From an uncultured Latescibacterota bacterium (GTDB lineage Bacteria; Latescibacterota; UBA2968; UBA8231), in assembly GCA_951813615.1 (NCBI GenBank), contig OX638377.1, positions 124,001 to 188,000 on the forward strand: a stretch of DNA of 64,000 nt. The letters are read 5' to 3'. How positions within the stretch are numbered: the stretch's first letter is position 1; each line of letters starts with the position of its first letter. The translations under genes were made by a program, and so were the position numbers. Below the pieces are notes generated by a model. It had not been told where the DNA came from, did not search any database, and was given only the letters and a program-made list of their open reading frames with translations. Of this stretch, positions 38,501 to 46,062 are shown one piece after another.

Positions 38501-38763
38501 ATTTGACTGATGTGATCATAGCCCTCTTCGAGGTATTCGATTGCCCGCACGGCCAGATTCTGGAATTCAGGCTCAAAGTGAAGCTCTATGTGCTCGCTTT
38601 CAAGGATCTCCCACTGGAAGTCTCGATAGCGAACCTTGTTTTTACCAAATCCCTGCTGGAGCTGCGAGGTGAGAATATCTTGGGCGCCGAGGTCTGCGGT
38701 GCTCCAAACGAGCAGGGCAGCGCAGGCGAGGCTGCGGAATTTCGTTATAGCCTGCACGTTCAC
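35554..38763 (-). CDS. metallopeptidase - TolB propeller - outer-membrane barrel fusion protein
   Basis: This 1069-residue protein starts with GTG overlapping the upstream TPR gene stop. After a signal peptide (to about 28) comes a gluzincin-type peptidase domain: zinc motif HELTH at 150-154 and the downstream glutamate motif WLMEGMAEYTT. Residues about 310-570 carry PD40/TolB-like blades (WSPDSRQLAFIGTGQGQSDL, then YIIDVQTGE). A Pro/Ala/Glu-rich linker of about 90 residues (SPVEAEAPTEAEPPTTEA) leads to a C-terminal Omp85/surface-antigen-type barrel (about 720-1069) ending FHFSFGQSF. It is probably a cell-surface or outer-membrane-anchored peptidase. The linker and the fusion itself are unusual. 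Confidence 0.84.
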   Translation of the reverse strand: MNVQAITKFRSLACAALLVWSTADLGAQDILTSQLQQGFGKNKVRYRDFQWEILESEHIELHFEPEFQNLAVRAIEYLEEGYDHISQILHHDLSHRPPVVIYQSHYQFQQTNIFPDFLPPGVAGFAEPLRFRMVVPFAGDLDEFRNVLVHELTHIFQYDIVHKGPLRRITSPIAQPPTWLMEGMAEYTTPGRNTIDEMVLRDAVLTDGLIPIETMNQAWGQGNVFLAYKQSHALMEYIAQEYGPEKISRILRLWDSQHDTDKLMDRLIGMDLKTLDERWSARMRKSYWPLLQTRDYTSEFAEKIGDDENIHSFSSACWSLSGDMLAVYSSDGVEQHVDIIRLRDASLVERVTASMRAADYDHLSIGSGTVAWAQDGQTIAFVAKEGPRDRIMLWDLYDKELVQTLTMPDMDLVEGLTWSPDSRQLAFIGTGQGQSDLYIIDVQTGERRQLTGTPEREDYPNWSPDGQRIAFSTKYRNQFDIKIYDLAEGTAHAVISSPTDDLWPQWLPEGNKLLFVSTRDKINDLFVYHLDEGREFRLTRSLSGIMNPALSPDGRQIVFNTYFKGRSHLYRMAMPEWPEVKRKDAQLLARVAEAAPPAKAPSPVEAEAPTEAEPPTTEALAIEMPSVRPVVEGDAVLSDQGGTPSLGQVAAPKDPELPDDAVLLAGASGSLPPTESQEPQATVQLAAADGDDGELELRRRRYTPKLEFDGISVQMGYFDGFLSSVAQLGMSDLLGNHSLVLATDYVAAQDISNDFNFAGSYTYYGKRPTYRISIFNWNQYFINDRNFLVPGRSPTRGISRLQQRGALANASYPLDLYRRLDLSYTYVGEQQEQVSPFYEPDSTSVTSTHLFKTAYVHDSITYGLLGATAGKRYFLSVGRTLNLGSAMRSFSHLEFDYRHYLRLGRWSVLGLRAYSVGSLGRDALEYNLGGPTWYLPFYTGFNLNTGPLRGYQFSAFTGSRVLLTNAELRVPFVRGILFGWPGTFLIPAVDGSLFMDVGMAWDKDDGIDLWPFHNPHDAIASSPRQVQASVGFGLLVYFLLPMNFEFAKQMDLQGNFSDFKFHFSFGQSF

Positions 38764-39347
38764 TCTCCCGTGGTTGTAGGTGAATGGTCCGGGCGTTGGG
38801 TTCGCCGGGGCTGGCCATTGTCCAGCTTGAATATATCAAGTGAGTCTGTGGAGACGCTGTCGGCCTGCTGGTATTGTTGCAAGTGGCGCAAATTGGCTGC
38901 ATAGGCTTCTTGAGCCGGGTTGAGGGACCTCGCGCGGCCGTAAAATTCAGCGGCTTTGTCGGCCATGCCAAGCCGCTCGTAGATGACGCCAAGGTTGTTG
39001 TGCAAGCTGGCCGACAAGCTGTCTTGCGCTAGGGCGCGTTCCAGATGCGATTGCGCTTCGTTCCACATGGCATTCTCAATGCACCAGAGCGCGTATTCGT
39101 TGACCTGCTCGATGTTTTGCAACTGCTGGCGCGAGCGCTCGGGGCGATCTACGACGACGAGCACTGGCGTGGGGCGAACGGCTGCAGTGATCGTGGCCGT
39201 GGTGTCGGACGCTTGGGCGTACTCGTAGCCGATGGGTTCGCCCGCTGGCGGTCTGCGCACCAGTTCCAGACAGCCGTGCAGACACAGCGCGCCGATACTA
39301 AAGGCCAGGAGGTGCAAAGTATTTTTCACGAAACCATTCACGCGCAA
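38760..39347 (-). CDS. TPR lipoprotein
   Basis: The 195-residue protein begins with a basic/hydrophobic leader and lipobox LHGC, so it is probably lipid-anchored. Residues about 90-165 contain two TPR units (ALWCIENAMWNEAQSHLERA, LHNNLGVIYERLGMADKAAE, then FYGRARSLNP). It is translationally coupled (4-bp GTGA overlap) to the peptidase-propeller-barrel gene and is likely its accessory protein. On the minus strand a TATATT box lies 48 bp upstream of its start (39395-39400). Confidence 0.8.
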   Translation of the reverse strand: MRVNGFVKNTLHLLAFSIGALCLHGCLELVRRPPAGEPIGYEYAQASDTTATITAAVRPTPVLVVVDRPERSRQQLQNIEQVNEYALWCIENAMWNEAQSHLERALAQDSLSASLHNNLGVIYERLGMADKAAEFYGRARSLNPAQEAYAANLRHLQQYQQADSVSTDSLDIFKLDNGQPRRTQRPDHSPTTTGE

Positions 39348-39690
39348 TTTTCCTAGACGCGAGGTTGCAGTCGTCTTGCGCCATTATAATCAGGAATATA
39401 ACAAACAGAAACACTTTGAACTATTTTCCGCGCTTCGGCCTCTACGAGCCTAGCTGCTCCCATCCGGCGACGAGCTAGTTCGGTGCCGCATAAGAGCAAG
39501 TAAAAAGGCGCGTTATGGCAGAGCTTGGTTATTAGCCTAGACGCCTAGACGCCGCAAGGGAGCGTTCGTTCCTTTTACCGGATCTACTACAAACGGATCG
39601 GTAGCACCCTGGCTGCGGATTGACCATACTTAATGGAGGCAATGCGGACGGCTACATAGGGCATAAAACTACTTTAGTGAGGGGCGACCT
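39348..39690. other. intergenic region, no gene seen
   Basis: Divergent spacer between the TPR lipoprotein (minus) and the Omp85-type protein (plus). It contains the minus-strand TATATT box at 39395-39400 and, at 39536-39554, a short direct repeat (CTAGACGC twice). No open frame, tRNA or clear structured RNA was recognised. Confidence 0.5.
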
Positions 39691-40794
39691 ATGCTGAATC
39701 GGGTCCTTAATACTGCGGCGGCTTTGGCGTTCGCGTGGGCTTGTCCAAGCGATGCCCGGCCGGTCCACGAGACAGTCGGCTGGCGCCCGACCGCGGTGCC
39801 GCTGCTGAATTTTAGTTCGGACGATGGCACCGGATACGGGCTGCGGGCCAATCTCTTCGAATACGACGGCCAGAGCGTACCCTATCGCCGCAAATACAGT
39901 GCCCAAGTATTTATCTCAACCAAGGGCAAGTGGGTACACCGCGTGCTCGTCGATACGCCCGAATTCCGGCCCGGCCAGCGGCTCGAGGTCGAACTGGTCT
40001 ACGAGAAGGAGGATTTCGCCAATTACTACGGCGGCCTTAGCGATGAGGATATCGCCGGGTATTCGCGGGATCAGAGGACATTCCGGCAAGCCTTCCCGGA
40101 GCTCAAAGTCAAGTGGATCCGGACCCTGCGCTTCCCCTGGCGCCTGCGCATCGGGGGACGTTTGAGCCACAACGATATCGATCCAAACGCCGCCGATGGC
40201 ATCCTCTCCGCGCTCGACCCCCTAGGCGCGGACGGGGGCGCGTTCGCCCAGATCGTCGGCTCGCTACGCTATGACACGCGCGATAACTACAACAACGCGA
40301 CCTCGGGCGTGCTGGAGGAGTTGCTGGTGGACTTTGGGGTTGGCGGTGGCGGAGATTACCGGGGGACGACGCTTAGTTTCGACCACCGACACTTCTACAC
40401 CTTGGGGTACGGGCTGGTGGCCGCCGACCGCCTGCGCGTCAACTGGACCGTTGGTGACCTACCCTTCTACGAGGAACTGGACATGGGGGGCAGCGGCACG
40501 GTCCGCGGCGTGGCCAGTGCTAGGGACCGGGGCGAGGCGCGGATCGTGTTCAACGGCGAGTTGCGCTGGCGCGGACTGTCGGTGTGGCGCCGTCAGCATC
40601 TGTATTTGGGGCTAGTGGCCTTCGGCGACATCGGGCAGATATTCGCCCGCGACGCGCTGCCGACGAGCGACGGGTGGCGCGGCGGCAGCGGCTTGGGACT
40701 GCGTTGCCACTGGCAGAGCACGATCGTGCGGGCCGACTACGGCACCTCGGGTGGCCGCAGGGCGCTCTACATCACCTTTTCACAGGTTTTCTGA
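39691..40794 (+). CDS. Omp85/BamA-superfamily barrel without POTRA domains
   Basis: The ATG at 39691 follows GAGGGGC. The 367-residue product has a short leader (to about 23) and then only beta-barrel sequence of the surface-antigen type: YDTRDNYNNATSGVLEELLV, the strand-loop motif GGSGTVRGV and a final F in ITFSQVF. POTRA domains are absent, so it resembles small Omp85-like (patatin-linked or DUF-type) porins rather than BamA. It might translocate or insert lipids or proteins at the outer membrane. The next gene starts 16 bp downstream. Confidence 0.8.
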   Translation: MLNRVLNTAAALAFAWACPSDARPVHETVGWRPTAVPLLNFSSDDGTGYGLRANLFEYDGQSVPYRRKYSAQVFISTKGKWVHRVLVDTPEFRPGQRLEVELVYEKEDFANYYGGLSDEDIAGYSRDQRTFRQAFPELKVKWIRTLRFPWRLRIGGRLSHNDIDPNAADGILSALDPLGADGGAFAQIVGSLRYDTRDNYNNATSGVLEELLVDFGVGGGGDYRGTTLSFDHRHFYTLGYGLVAADRLRVNWTVGDLPFYEELDMGGSGTVRGVASARDRGEARIVFNGELRWRGLSVWRRQHLYLGLVAFGDIGQIFARDALPTSDGWRGGSGLGLRCHWQSTIVRADYGTSGGRRALYITFSQVF

Positions 40795-40810
40795 GAACCC
40801 TCGGGGCGGC

Positions 40811-41494
40811 ATGGAACTATTTTCGCCGCGCCACCTGTTCTGGATCGGGGTGGCCGTGCTTTTCGTTTTGGGTTGTGTCAATATGAGGCGGTGGCCGCCG
40901 GATGGGCGAGCTCATGCGGTCTTCCGGCTCGCGTTGTTCGCCTTGGTGTTGGTCAACGAACTCGGCTGGTTCGCCTATCGGCACTTCGCGGTTGGCATCC
41001 CTATCGCCGACAACCTGCCCCTACACCTGTGCGACCTGTCGGTATTCGTTCTGTTCGCTGGGCTGGCAACGGGTGGGAGGTTGTGGTCCGAGCTGGCGTA
41101 TTACGCGGGAGTGGTCGGTGCTTTGCTGGCGGTGTGTTTCCCGGCGATCTCGGAGACCGGGTCGATTCGCCTCATCGCCGAGATTCGCTATTTCCTGACC
41201 CATATTGCCTTGGTCGGCGCGGGGTTCTATTTCACCTTTGGGTGCCGCTACCGGCCGTCGGCGCGAGCGATCCTGCGTAGCTATATCGCCGTTCACCTCT
41301 ACGCCTTGGCCATTACTCCGCTCAATCTGTATCTCGGAACCAATTATTTTTTTACGCTCTCAGCACCAAAACAACTCGCCTTTATCCACGCCTACCCGCA
41401 CGGGCTCTTCTTAGTGGCTGTCTCCGCCATCTTTCTCACCGTTTTCGCTCTAATGCATCTGCCCTTCCGTGAGTGGCGGGACAGGGATTGCTAA
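40811..41494 (+). CDS. TIGR02206/YwaF-type integral membrane protein
   Basis: The start at 40811 gives MELFSPRHLFWIGVAVLFVLG; an earlier in-frame ATG at 40751 lies inside the preceding gene. The 227-residue protein has six to seven membrane-spanning segments and the family signature DNLPLHLCDLSVFVLFAG. Members of this family are unstudied membrane proteins, in Bacillus called YwaF. Its stop overlaps the convergent glycosyltransferase gene by 4 bp. Function unknown. Confidence 0.8.
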   Translation: MELFSPRHLFWIGVAVLFVLGCVNMRRWPPDGRAHAVFRLALFALVLVNELGWFAYRHFAVGIPIADNLPLHLCDLSVFVLFAGLATGGRLWSELAYYAGVVGALLAVCFPAISETGSIRLIAEIRYFLTHIALVGAGFYFTFGCRYRPSARAILRSYIAVHLYALAITPLNLYLGTNYFFTLSAPKQLAFIHAYPHGLFLVAVSAIFLTVFALMHLPFREWRDRDC

Positions 41495-42792
41495 TCGTCG
41501 CGACGATTGAGGTACCTGTAGCAGGCCGTGGTACCGAGGAGCAAGTAAAAAGGCGCGTATTGCGCCCACAGAATCCACGATTTTTCGCGCCACACGCCTT
41601 CGCTGCCATAGCCGATCTGCACCTCGTAAGCGAGGAAGATCAAACCACTGAGGAGCATCCAAGCGGGGCTGGGGAAAAAGGCGAGGAACGGGAGGACCCA
41701 AAGCAGGTACCAGGGGTGCACGGTCGGCGAGAGCAAGACGTAAGCACCGAGGGTTGCGAAAGCGGCTCGGTAGGGGTCGCGGTAGCGGATTTGGACGCCG
41801 AGGGCTATCAGTGCGAAAAGAACCGCGCAGAGCCAGCGAGCGTATGCGTAGGCATGGCCGTCCCACGGCTGTAAGACAAAGCTAAAAAGCGAGTAGGCCG
41901 CCGCGTTGAAATGCCAGTGTTGCACGTAGGTCATAAGGCCCGTCGCGAGCTTTTCCTTGGCGTCAGCAAAGGGCCAAAAGGTCAACAGCCCCAGTATTGG
42001 AAACAGGAGCAGGGCACTCCGCTTGCGGAAGTTGAACCAAGAGGCGCGAGGACGACGCCAAAAAGAGGGCAATAGCACGAGGGGCACCAGTTTGACAAGA
42101 AAGGCCCCAGCGAGGGCACAGACGGCTGCGGCCCAGCGCTGGCTGTGGAGTGCATACAGGGCCGCGAAGAGAAGCAGGACGCCCAACGCGTCGATGTGGC
42201 CGCTGCCGGCGACTTCTATTAAGGGCAGGGGATTCCAAGCGTAGAGCAGGACGCGACGCGGGTCTTGGCCGCGCCGAACGAGGCTGCGGGCCAAGAGCAG
42301 GCAGAGGCCCCAATCGCAGAGCAACAGGGCCAATTTGAACGCGGCCGGCGTTGCGCTGAGCACGCAAATTGTGCGAAAGAAAAGCTGCGCCAGCGGCGGG
42401 TAGATCGTGGGGATGGCGGCGTGGTTGACGCTGTGATAGAGCGCATCGCGCAGGTGCTCCACCTGCGGTGCTGAGGGCGCGTAGAGGTACGGGTTGATTC
42501 CGGCTAGCTGGACGCGGCCATCCCAGACGTAGCGGAAGATGTCGTCCGAGAGCGTCGCCGGGCTCCACCACAGCGTTAGGCGGAAGACGAGGGCGGCTCC
42601 GAGAATCAGGTGCGGTCGCCCGAGGGCCGCGTCGCGCCGCAGGACGAAGTACGCAGCGAATACATAGCAGAGAAAAGCGGAAAAGACGCCGGCCCACATC
42701 TGTGGTATTTGGCGTTGGAGATCGCCGAGGGAGACCAAGTAGCAACAACAGGCCTCTATGACGCCGGCCAAGAATAGTAGGCGGAGTTGCAC
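41491..42792 (-). CDS. GT-C type polyprenol-dependent glycosyltransferase (GT87-like)
   Basis: The GTG-started 433-residue protein has about ten membrane segments and the luminal GT-C motif SDDIFRYVWDGRVQLAG followed by INPYLYAP, typical of polyprenyl-phosphate-mannose-using mannosyltransferases. A central CDWGLCLLLARSLVRRG loop follows. It probably adds a sugar to a lipid-linked glycan or protein at the outer face of the inner membrane. The gene directly abuts the NlpC/P60 lipoprotein gene (stop and start adjacent), forming a minus-strand unit with it and the 3-hydroxyacyl-CoA dehydrogenase gene. Confidence 0.82.
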   Translation of the reverse strand: MQLRLLFLAGVIEACCCYLVSLGDLQRQIPQMWAGVFSAFLCYVFAAYFVLRRDAALGRPHLILGAALVFRLTLWWSPATLSDDIFRYVWDGRVQLAGINPYLYAPSAPQVEHLRDALYHSVNHAAIPTIYPPLAQLFFRTICVLSATPAAFKLALLLCDWGLCLLLARSLVRRGQDPRRVLLYAWNPLPLIEVAGSGHIDALGVLLLFAALYALHSQRWAAAVCALAGAFLVKLVPLVLLPSFWRRPRASWFNFRKRSALLLFPILGLLTFWPFADAKEKLATGLMTYVQHWHFNAAAYSLFSFVLQPWDGHAYAYARWLCAVLFALIALGVQIRYRDPYRAAFATLGAYVLLSPTVHPWYLLWVLPFLAFFPSPAWMLLSGLIFLAYEVQIGYGSEGVWREKSWILWAQYAPFYLLLGTTACYRYLNRRDD

Positions 42793-43308
42793 CTATCGCT
42801 CGACGCGCCGAGCGCCGATATAGCGGCGGTGGAAATAAGGGTGGTCGAGTGGGGTAATGGTCGCACCGGTGCTCACGCCCACATGGGCAAAGTGCCCTTT
42901 GCTAAGGTAAATTCCGACGTGGGAGACGCCCGGTCCTGAGGAGGTATTCCTGAAGAAAACCAGATCCCCTGGTATGAGGTCTTGCCGTCGGCTGACGGGG
43001 CGGCCGACGCGGTATATCTGCTTGGTGGTGCGAGGCAATTCGATGCCATACGTCTTGCGGAAAACGGCGCGGGCAAAGGCCGAGCAGTCCATGCCAGCGC
43101 GGGTGGTGCCGCCCCATCTGTAGGGGACGCCGAGATAGCCTTTGACGACGCGCGCGAGACGGCTGGGGCTGGCGCGGCGGCGTTCTTTGAGTTCACGCAC
43201 CACGCTTTTGCTGTCCGAATCCTTGGAGTCGGCCGTGTAACGCGGTGCCGAGCGGATTGAGCAGCTACAGGTGGCCAGCAGGCACAAGAGGATAAAGAGG
43301 CGCAACAT
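42793..43308 (-). CDS. NlpC/P60-family cell-wall hydrolase lipoprotein
   Basis: The 171-residue product has a lipoprotein leader (MLRLFILLCLLATCSC) and an NlpC/P60 domain at about 55-171. Catalytic residues are visible: the cysteine in GMDCSAFARAVF, the histidine in VSHVGIYL, and a third polar position following. The motifs GVPYRWGG and PGDLVFFRN are standard. It cleaves stem-peptide bonds in peptidoglycan at the outer face of the inner membrane or in the periplasm. It lies between the dehydrogenase and the glycosyltransferase genes, with a 12-bp gap from the former. Confidence 0.92.
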   Translation of the reverse strand: MLRLFILLCLLATCSCSIRSAPRYTADSKDSDSKSVVRELKERRRASPSRLARVVKGYLGVPYRWGGTTRAGMDCSAFARAVFRKTYGIELPRTTKQIYRVGRPVSRRQDLIPGDLVFFRNTSSGPGVSHVGIYLSKGHFAHVGVSTGATITPLDHPYFHRRYIGARRVER

Positions 43309-43320
43309 CAGGACCCGTTA

Positions 43321-44172
43321 TCACGAGTAGGAGAAAAACCCCCGACCCGTCTTGCGGCCCAAGGTGCCCTGCGCGACCATCTCGCGCAGCAGGGGACAGG
43401 GGCGGTATTTGGAACTGTCTAGGCGCTGCGCAAACGATTCGAGGATATCCAAGGTTACGTCGAGTCCGACGTAGTCGGCCAAGGCCAGCGGCCCGATGGG
43501 ATGGCTCGCTCCCAGTACGATCACTCGGTCGATGTCTGCGGCGCTGGCCACGCCTTCGGCGAGGGCGTAGATGGCCTCATTGATCATGGGAAAGAGGATG
43601 CGGTTGACCGCAAAACCGGGACTGTTGGCGACCGCCACGGGCGTCTTGCCTAGGTCTTGGGCCAAGGCCATGACCGCGGTAAAGGTCTCGTCCGAGGTTG
43701 CGGTTGCACGCACTACCTCAACCAGAGGCATGGTCGGGGGCGGGTTGAAGAAGTGCATGCCAACTACTTTGTCCGGCCGCTCGGACGCGGTGGCGAGCGC
43801 GTCGATGTCCAAGCCGGAGGTGTTGCTGGCGAGGATGGCCTCTGGCTTGGCACATTGTCCGAGTTCGGCAAAGACAGCGAGCTTGAGGTCTAGGCGTTCG
43901 GGCACAGCTTCGACGACCATGTCGGCGGTGCCTACGGCAGCGAGCTGGTCGATACCCTGCAGCGCGTCGATGGCCGCTTCGCTGGCGGCCGGTTCTAATC
44001 GACCTTTGGCAGCTTGTTGGCGCAGGCGTGCGGCGATGGAGGCGAGGCTCTGTTCGCGGGCGCAGGGGTCTGCGTCGTAGAGCAGGACTTCCCTGCTGGC
44101 TTGGGCCAAAACTTGGGCAATGCCGCTCCCCATAGTACCAGCCCCAATGACGGCAATGCGTTTGAGATTCAT
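43321..44172 (-). CDS. hbd: 3-hydroxybutyryl-CoA dehydrogenase-type enzyme
   Basis: The start at 44172 gives MNLKRIAVIGAGTMGSGIAQ with the NAD-binding GxGxMG motif; an upstream start lacks homology. The 283-residue protein has SNTSGLDIDALA, GMHFFNPPPTMPLVEV and the substrate-site NSPGFAVNRILFPMINEA, all typical. It oxidises 3-hydroxyacyl-CoA with NAD in fatty-acid or aromatic degradation, or in the reverse sense in butyrate synthesis. It is divergent from the dehydratase gene, with a 22-bp palindrome between the two starts. Confidence 0.92.
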   Translation of the reverse strand: MNLKRIAVIGAGTMGSGIAQVLAQASREVLLYDADPCAREQSLASIAARLRQQAAKGRLEPAASEAAIDALQGIDQLAAVGTADMVVEAVPERLDLKLAVFAELGQCAKPEAILASNTSGLDIDALATASERPDKVVGMHFFNPPPTMPLVEVVRATATSDETFTAVMALAQDLGKTPVAVANSPGFAVNRILFPMINEAIYALAEGVASAADIDRVIVLGASHPIGPLALADYVGLDVTLDILESFAQRLDSSKYRPCPLLREMVAQGTLGRKTGRGFFSYS

Positions 44173-44218
44173 ATCGTCTTTCAGAGGTGTGTTACCCAAT
44201 AATCGCAAGCGGTGCGTA

Positions 44219-44240
44219 GGGGCGGTTTGCAAACCGCCCC
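44219..44240. repeat. 22-bp perfect palindrome in a divergent promoter region
   Basis: GGGGCGGTTTGCAAACCGCC followed by CC is a perfect palindrome (11-bp arms) between the starts of the 3-hydroxyacyl-CoA dehydrogenase gene and the dehydratase gene. It resembles small dispersed REP/MITE-like palindromes found in many environmental genomes, or an operator for a dimeric regulator. It cannot be a terminator for either gene because both point away from it. No second copy was seen in this window. Confidence 0.6.
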
Positions 44241-44325
44241 CTACTAATATATTGCGGGAGCCAAGAGATCGCCTAGATTGATTGCCGCGCCGCTGAGGTA
44301 AAATATAAAAAGCTGAGGAAAATTA

Positions 44326-46047
44326 ATGGCAGCAGAGCAAGGAAAACTGAGGAGCGCCGACTGGTTTGGACGCGAGGACAAAGGCGGCTTCATCCACCGC
44401 AGTTGGATGAAGCGCGGCCTGCCTGAGCACGAATTCGACGGCCGCCCGGTCATCGGCATCTGCAACACCTGGTCCGAACTAACGCCGTGCAATATTCACT
44501 TCCGCGATTTGGCCGAAGCCGTCAAGCGCGGCGTGTACGAAGCTGGAGGATTGCCCGTGGAATTCCCGGTCACTTCGCTGGGCGAGCCTATCATGCGCCC
44601 TACTACCATGCTCTTCCGCAACTTGGCGAGCATGGACGTGGAGGAGTGCATTCGCGCCAACCCGGTTGACGGCGTGGTGCTGCTGACCGGATGCGACAAG
44701 ACCACGCCAGCGTGTTTGATGGGCGCGGCCAGCGTTGATCTGCCGACGATTGTCGTGCCCGGTGGTCCCATGCTCAACGGCAAGTACCGCGGCGGCGATA
44801 TTGGTTCGGGAACGGACGTGTGGAAGTTCAGCGAGGATTTTCGCGCTGGGAAGATGACGCGCGAGGAGTTCGGACTGGCCGAGGACGGCATGACGCGCTC
44901 GGATGGGCACTGCATGACGATGGGCACGGCATCGACGATGGCCTGTATGGTCGAGGCGCTCGGCATGACCTTGCCGGGTGGTGCGGCGGTCCCGGCCCCG
45001 GACTCGCGGCGCAAGGTGCTGGCACACTTAGCGGGATCGCGCATCGTCGAGATGGTGCGCGAAGACCTCAAGATGTCCACCATTCTCGGGCGCGCGGCCT
45101 TTGAGAATGCCATCAAGGTCAACGCGGCCATCGGCGGTTCGACCAACTGCGTCGTCCACTTGCTGGCCCTCGCCGGGCGCGTCGGCGTCGAGTTGTCCTT
45201 GGACGACTTCGACCGCCTCGGCAGCGAGTTGCCGCTGTTGGTCAATTTGATGCCAGCGGGCAAGTATTTGATGGAGGATTTCTACTACGCCGGTGGCTTG
45301 CCGGTGGTAATCCAAGAGTTGAAGGACGTATTGCATCTGGATGCTTTGACGGCGACGAGCAAGTCGCTCGGCGAGAATGTCGAAGGGGCGGTCTGCTACA
45401 ATCGCGACGTGATTGTGCCGCTGGACGCGCCGCTGATCGAGGCCGCGGGCTTGGCCGTGCTCTGGGGCAATCTCTGCGCGGATGGAGCGATCATCAAGCC
45501 GTCGGCCGCCTCGCCCGAACTGATGCAGCACCGCGGCCGCGCGGTGGTCTTTGAGACGATTGAGGACTATCACCAACGGATCGACAGCCCCGATTTGGAC
45601 GTGGACGAGTCGAGCGTATTGGTGCTGCAAAACGTTGGACCGGTCGGCTATCCGGGCATGGCCGAGGTCGGCAATATGGGCTTGCCGAAAAAGCTGCTGG
45701 AAAAGGGCGTTCGGGACATGGTGCGCATTTCCGATGGCCGCATGAGCGGCACGGCTTACGGCACCGTCGTTCTGCACGTGGCACCCGAGGCGGCCATTGG
45801 CGGCTCGCTGGCACTGGTGCGCGACGGCGATATGATCGAGCTCGATGTGGTAGGACGGCGGCTGCACCTAGACGTGTCGGATGAGGAACTGGCGCGCCGC
45901 CGGGCGGCTTGGCAGCCTCCTACACCCCACGATACCCGGGGCTATGTCAGCCTCTATATCGACCACGTGATGCAGGCCGACAAAGGAGTTGACTTCGACT
46001 TCTTGGTCGGCAAGTCCAGTGCCGTTGTAACGCGCGAGGCCCACTAA
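44326..46047 (+). CDS. IlvD/Edd-family dehydratase (sugar-acid dehydratase type)
   Basis: The 573-residue protein has the [2Fe-2S]-type cysteines in IGICNTWSELTPCN, LLTGCDKTTPACLMG and SDGHCMTMGTASTMACMVE. GGSTNCVVHLLALAGR and RISDGRMSGTAYGTVVLHV are the other conserved blocks. The subtype resembles L-arabonate/D-xylonate dehydratases rather than dihydroxy-acid dehydratase, which fits the neighbouring enolase-superfamily sugar-acid dehydratase 15 bp downstream. It removes water from an aldonate to make a 2-keto-3-deoxy acid. Exact substrate is inference. Confidence 0.88.
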   Translation: MAAEQGKLRSADWFGREDKGGFIHRSWMKRGLPEHEFDGRPVIGICNTWSELTPCNIHFRDLAEAVKRGVYEAGGLPVEFPVTSLGEPIMRPTTMLFRNLASMDVEECIRANPVDGVVLLTGCDKTTPACLMGAASVDLPTIVVPGGPMLNGKYRGGDIGSGTDVWKFSEDFRAGKMTREEFGLAEDGMTRSDGHCMTMGTASTMACMVEALGMTLPGGAAVPAPDSRRKVLAHLAGSRIVEMVREDLKMSTILGRAAFENAIKVNAAIGGSTNCVVHLLALAGRVGVELSLDDFDRLGSELPLLVNLMPAGKYLMEDFYYAGGLPVVIQELKDVLHLDALTATSKSLGENVEGAVCYNRDVIVPLDAPLIEAAGLAVLWGNLCADGAIIKPSAASPELMQHRGRAVVFETIEDYHQRIDSPDLDVDESSVLVLQNVGPVGYPGMAEVGNMGLPKKLLEKGVRDMVRISDGRMSGTAYGTVVLHVAPEAAIGGSLALVRDGDMIELDVVGRRLHLDVSDEELARRRAAWQPPTPHDTRGYVSLYIDHVMQADKGVDFDFLVGKSSAVVTREAH

Positions 46048-46062
46048 CGAAAGGACTAGACA

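Noticed and set aside
45028..45867. 279-codon minus-strand frame opposite the IlvD-type dehydratase
   Set aside because: His/Arg-rich sequence without motifs; the plus strand encodes a conserved dehydratase with iron-sulfur cysteines.
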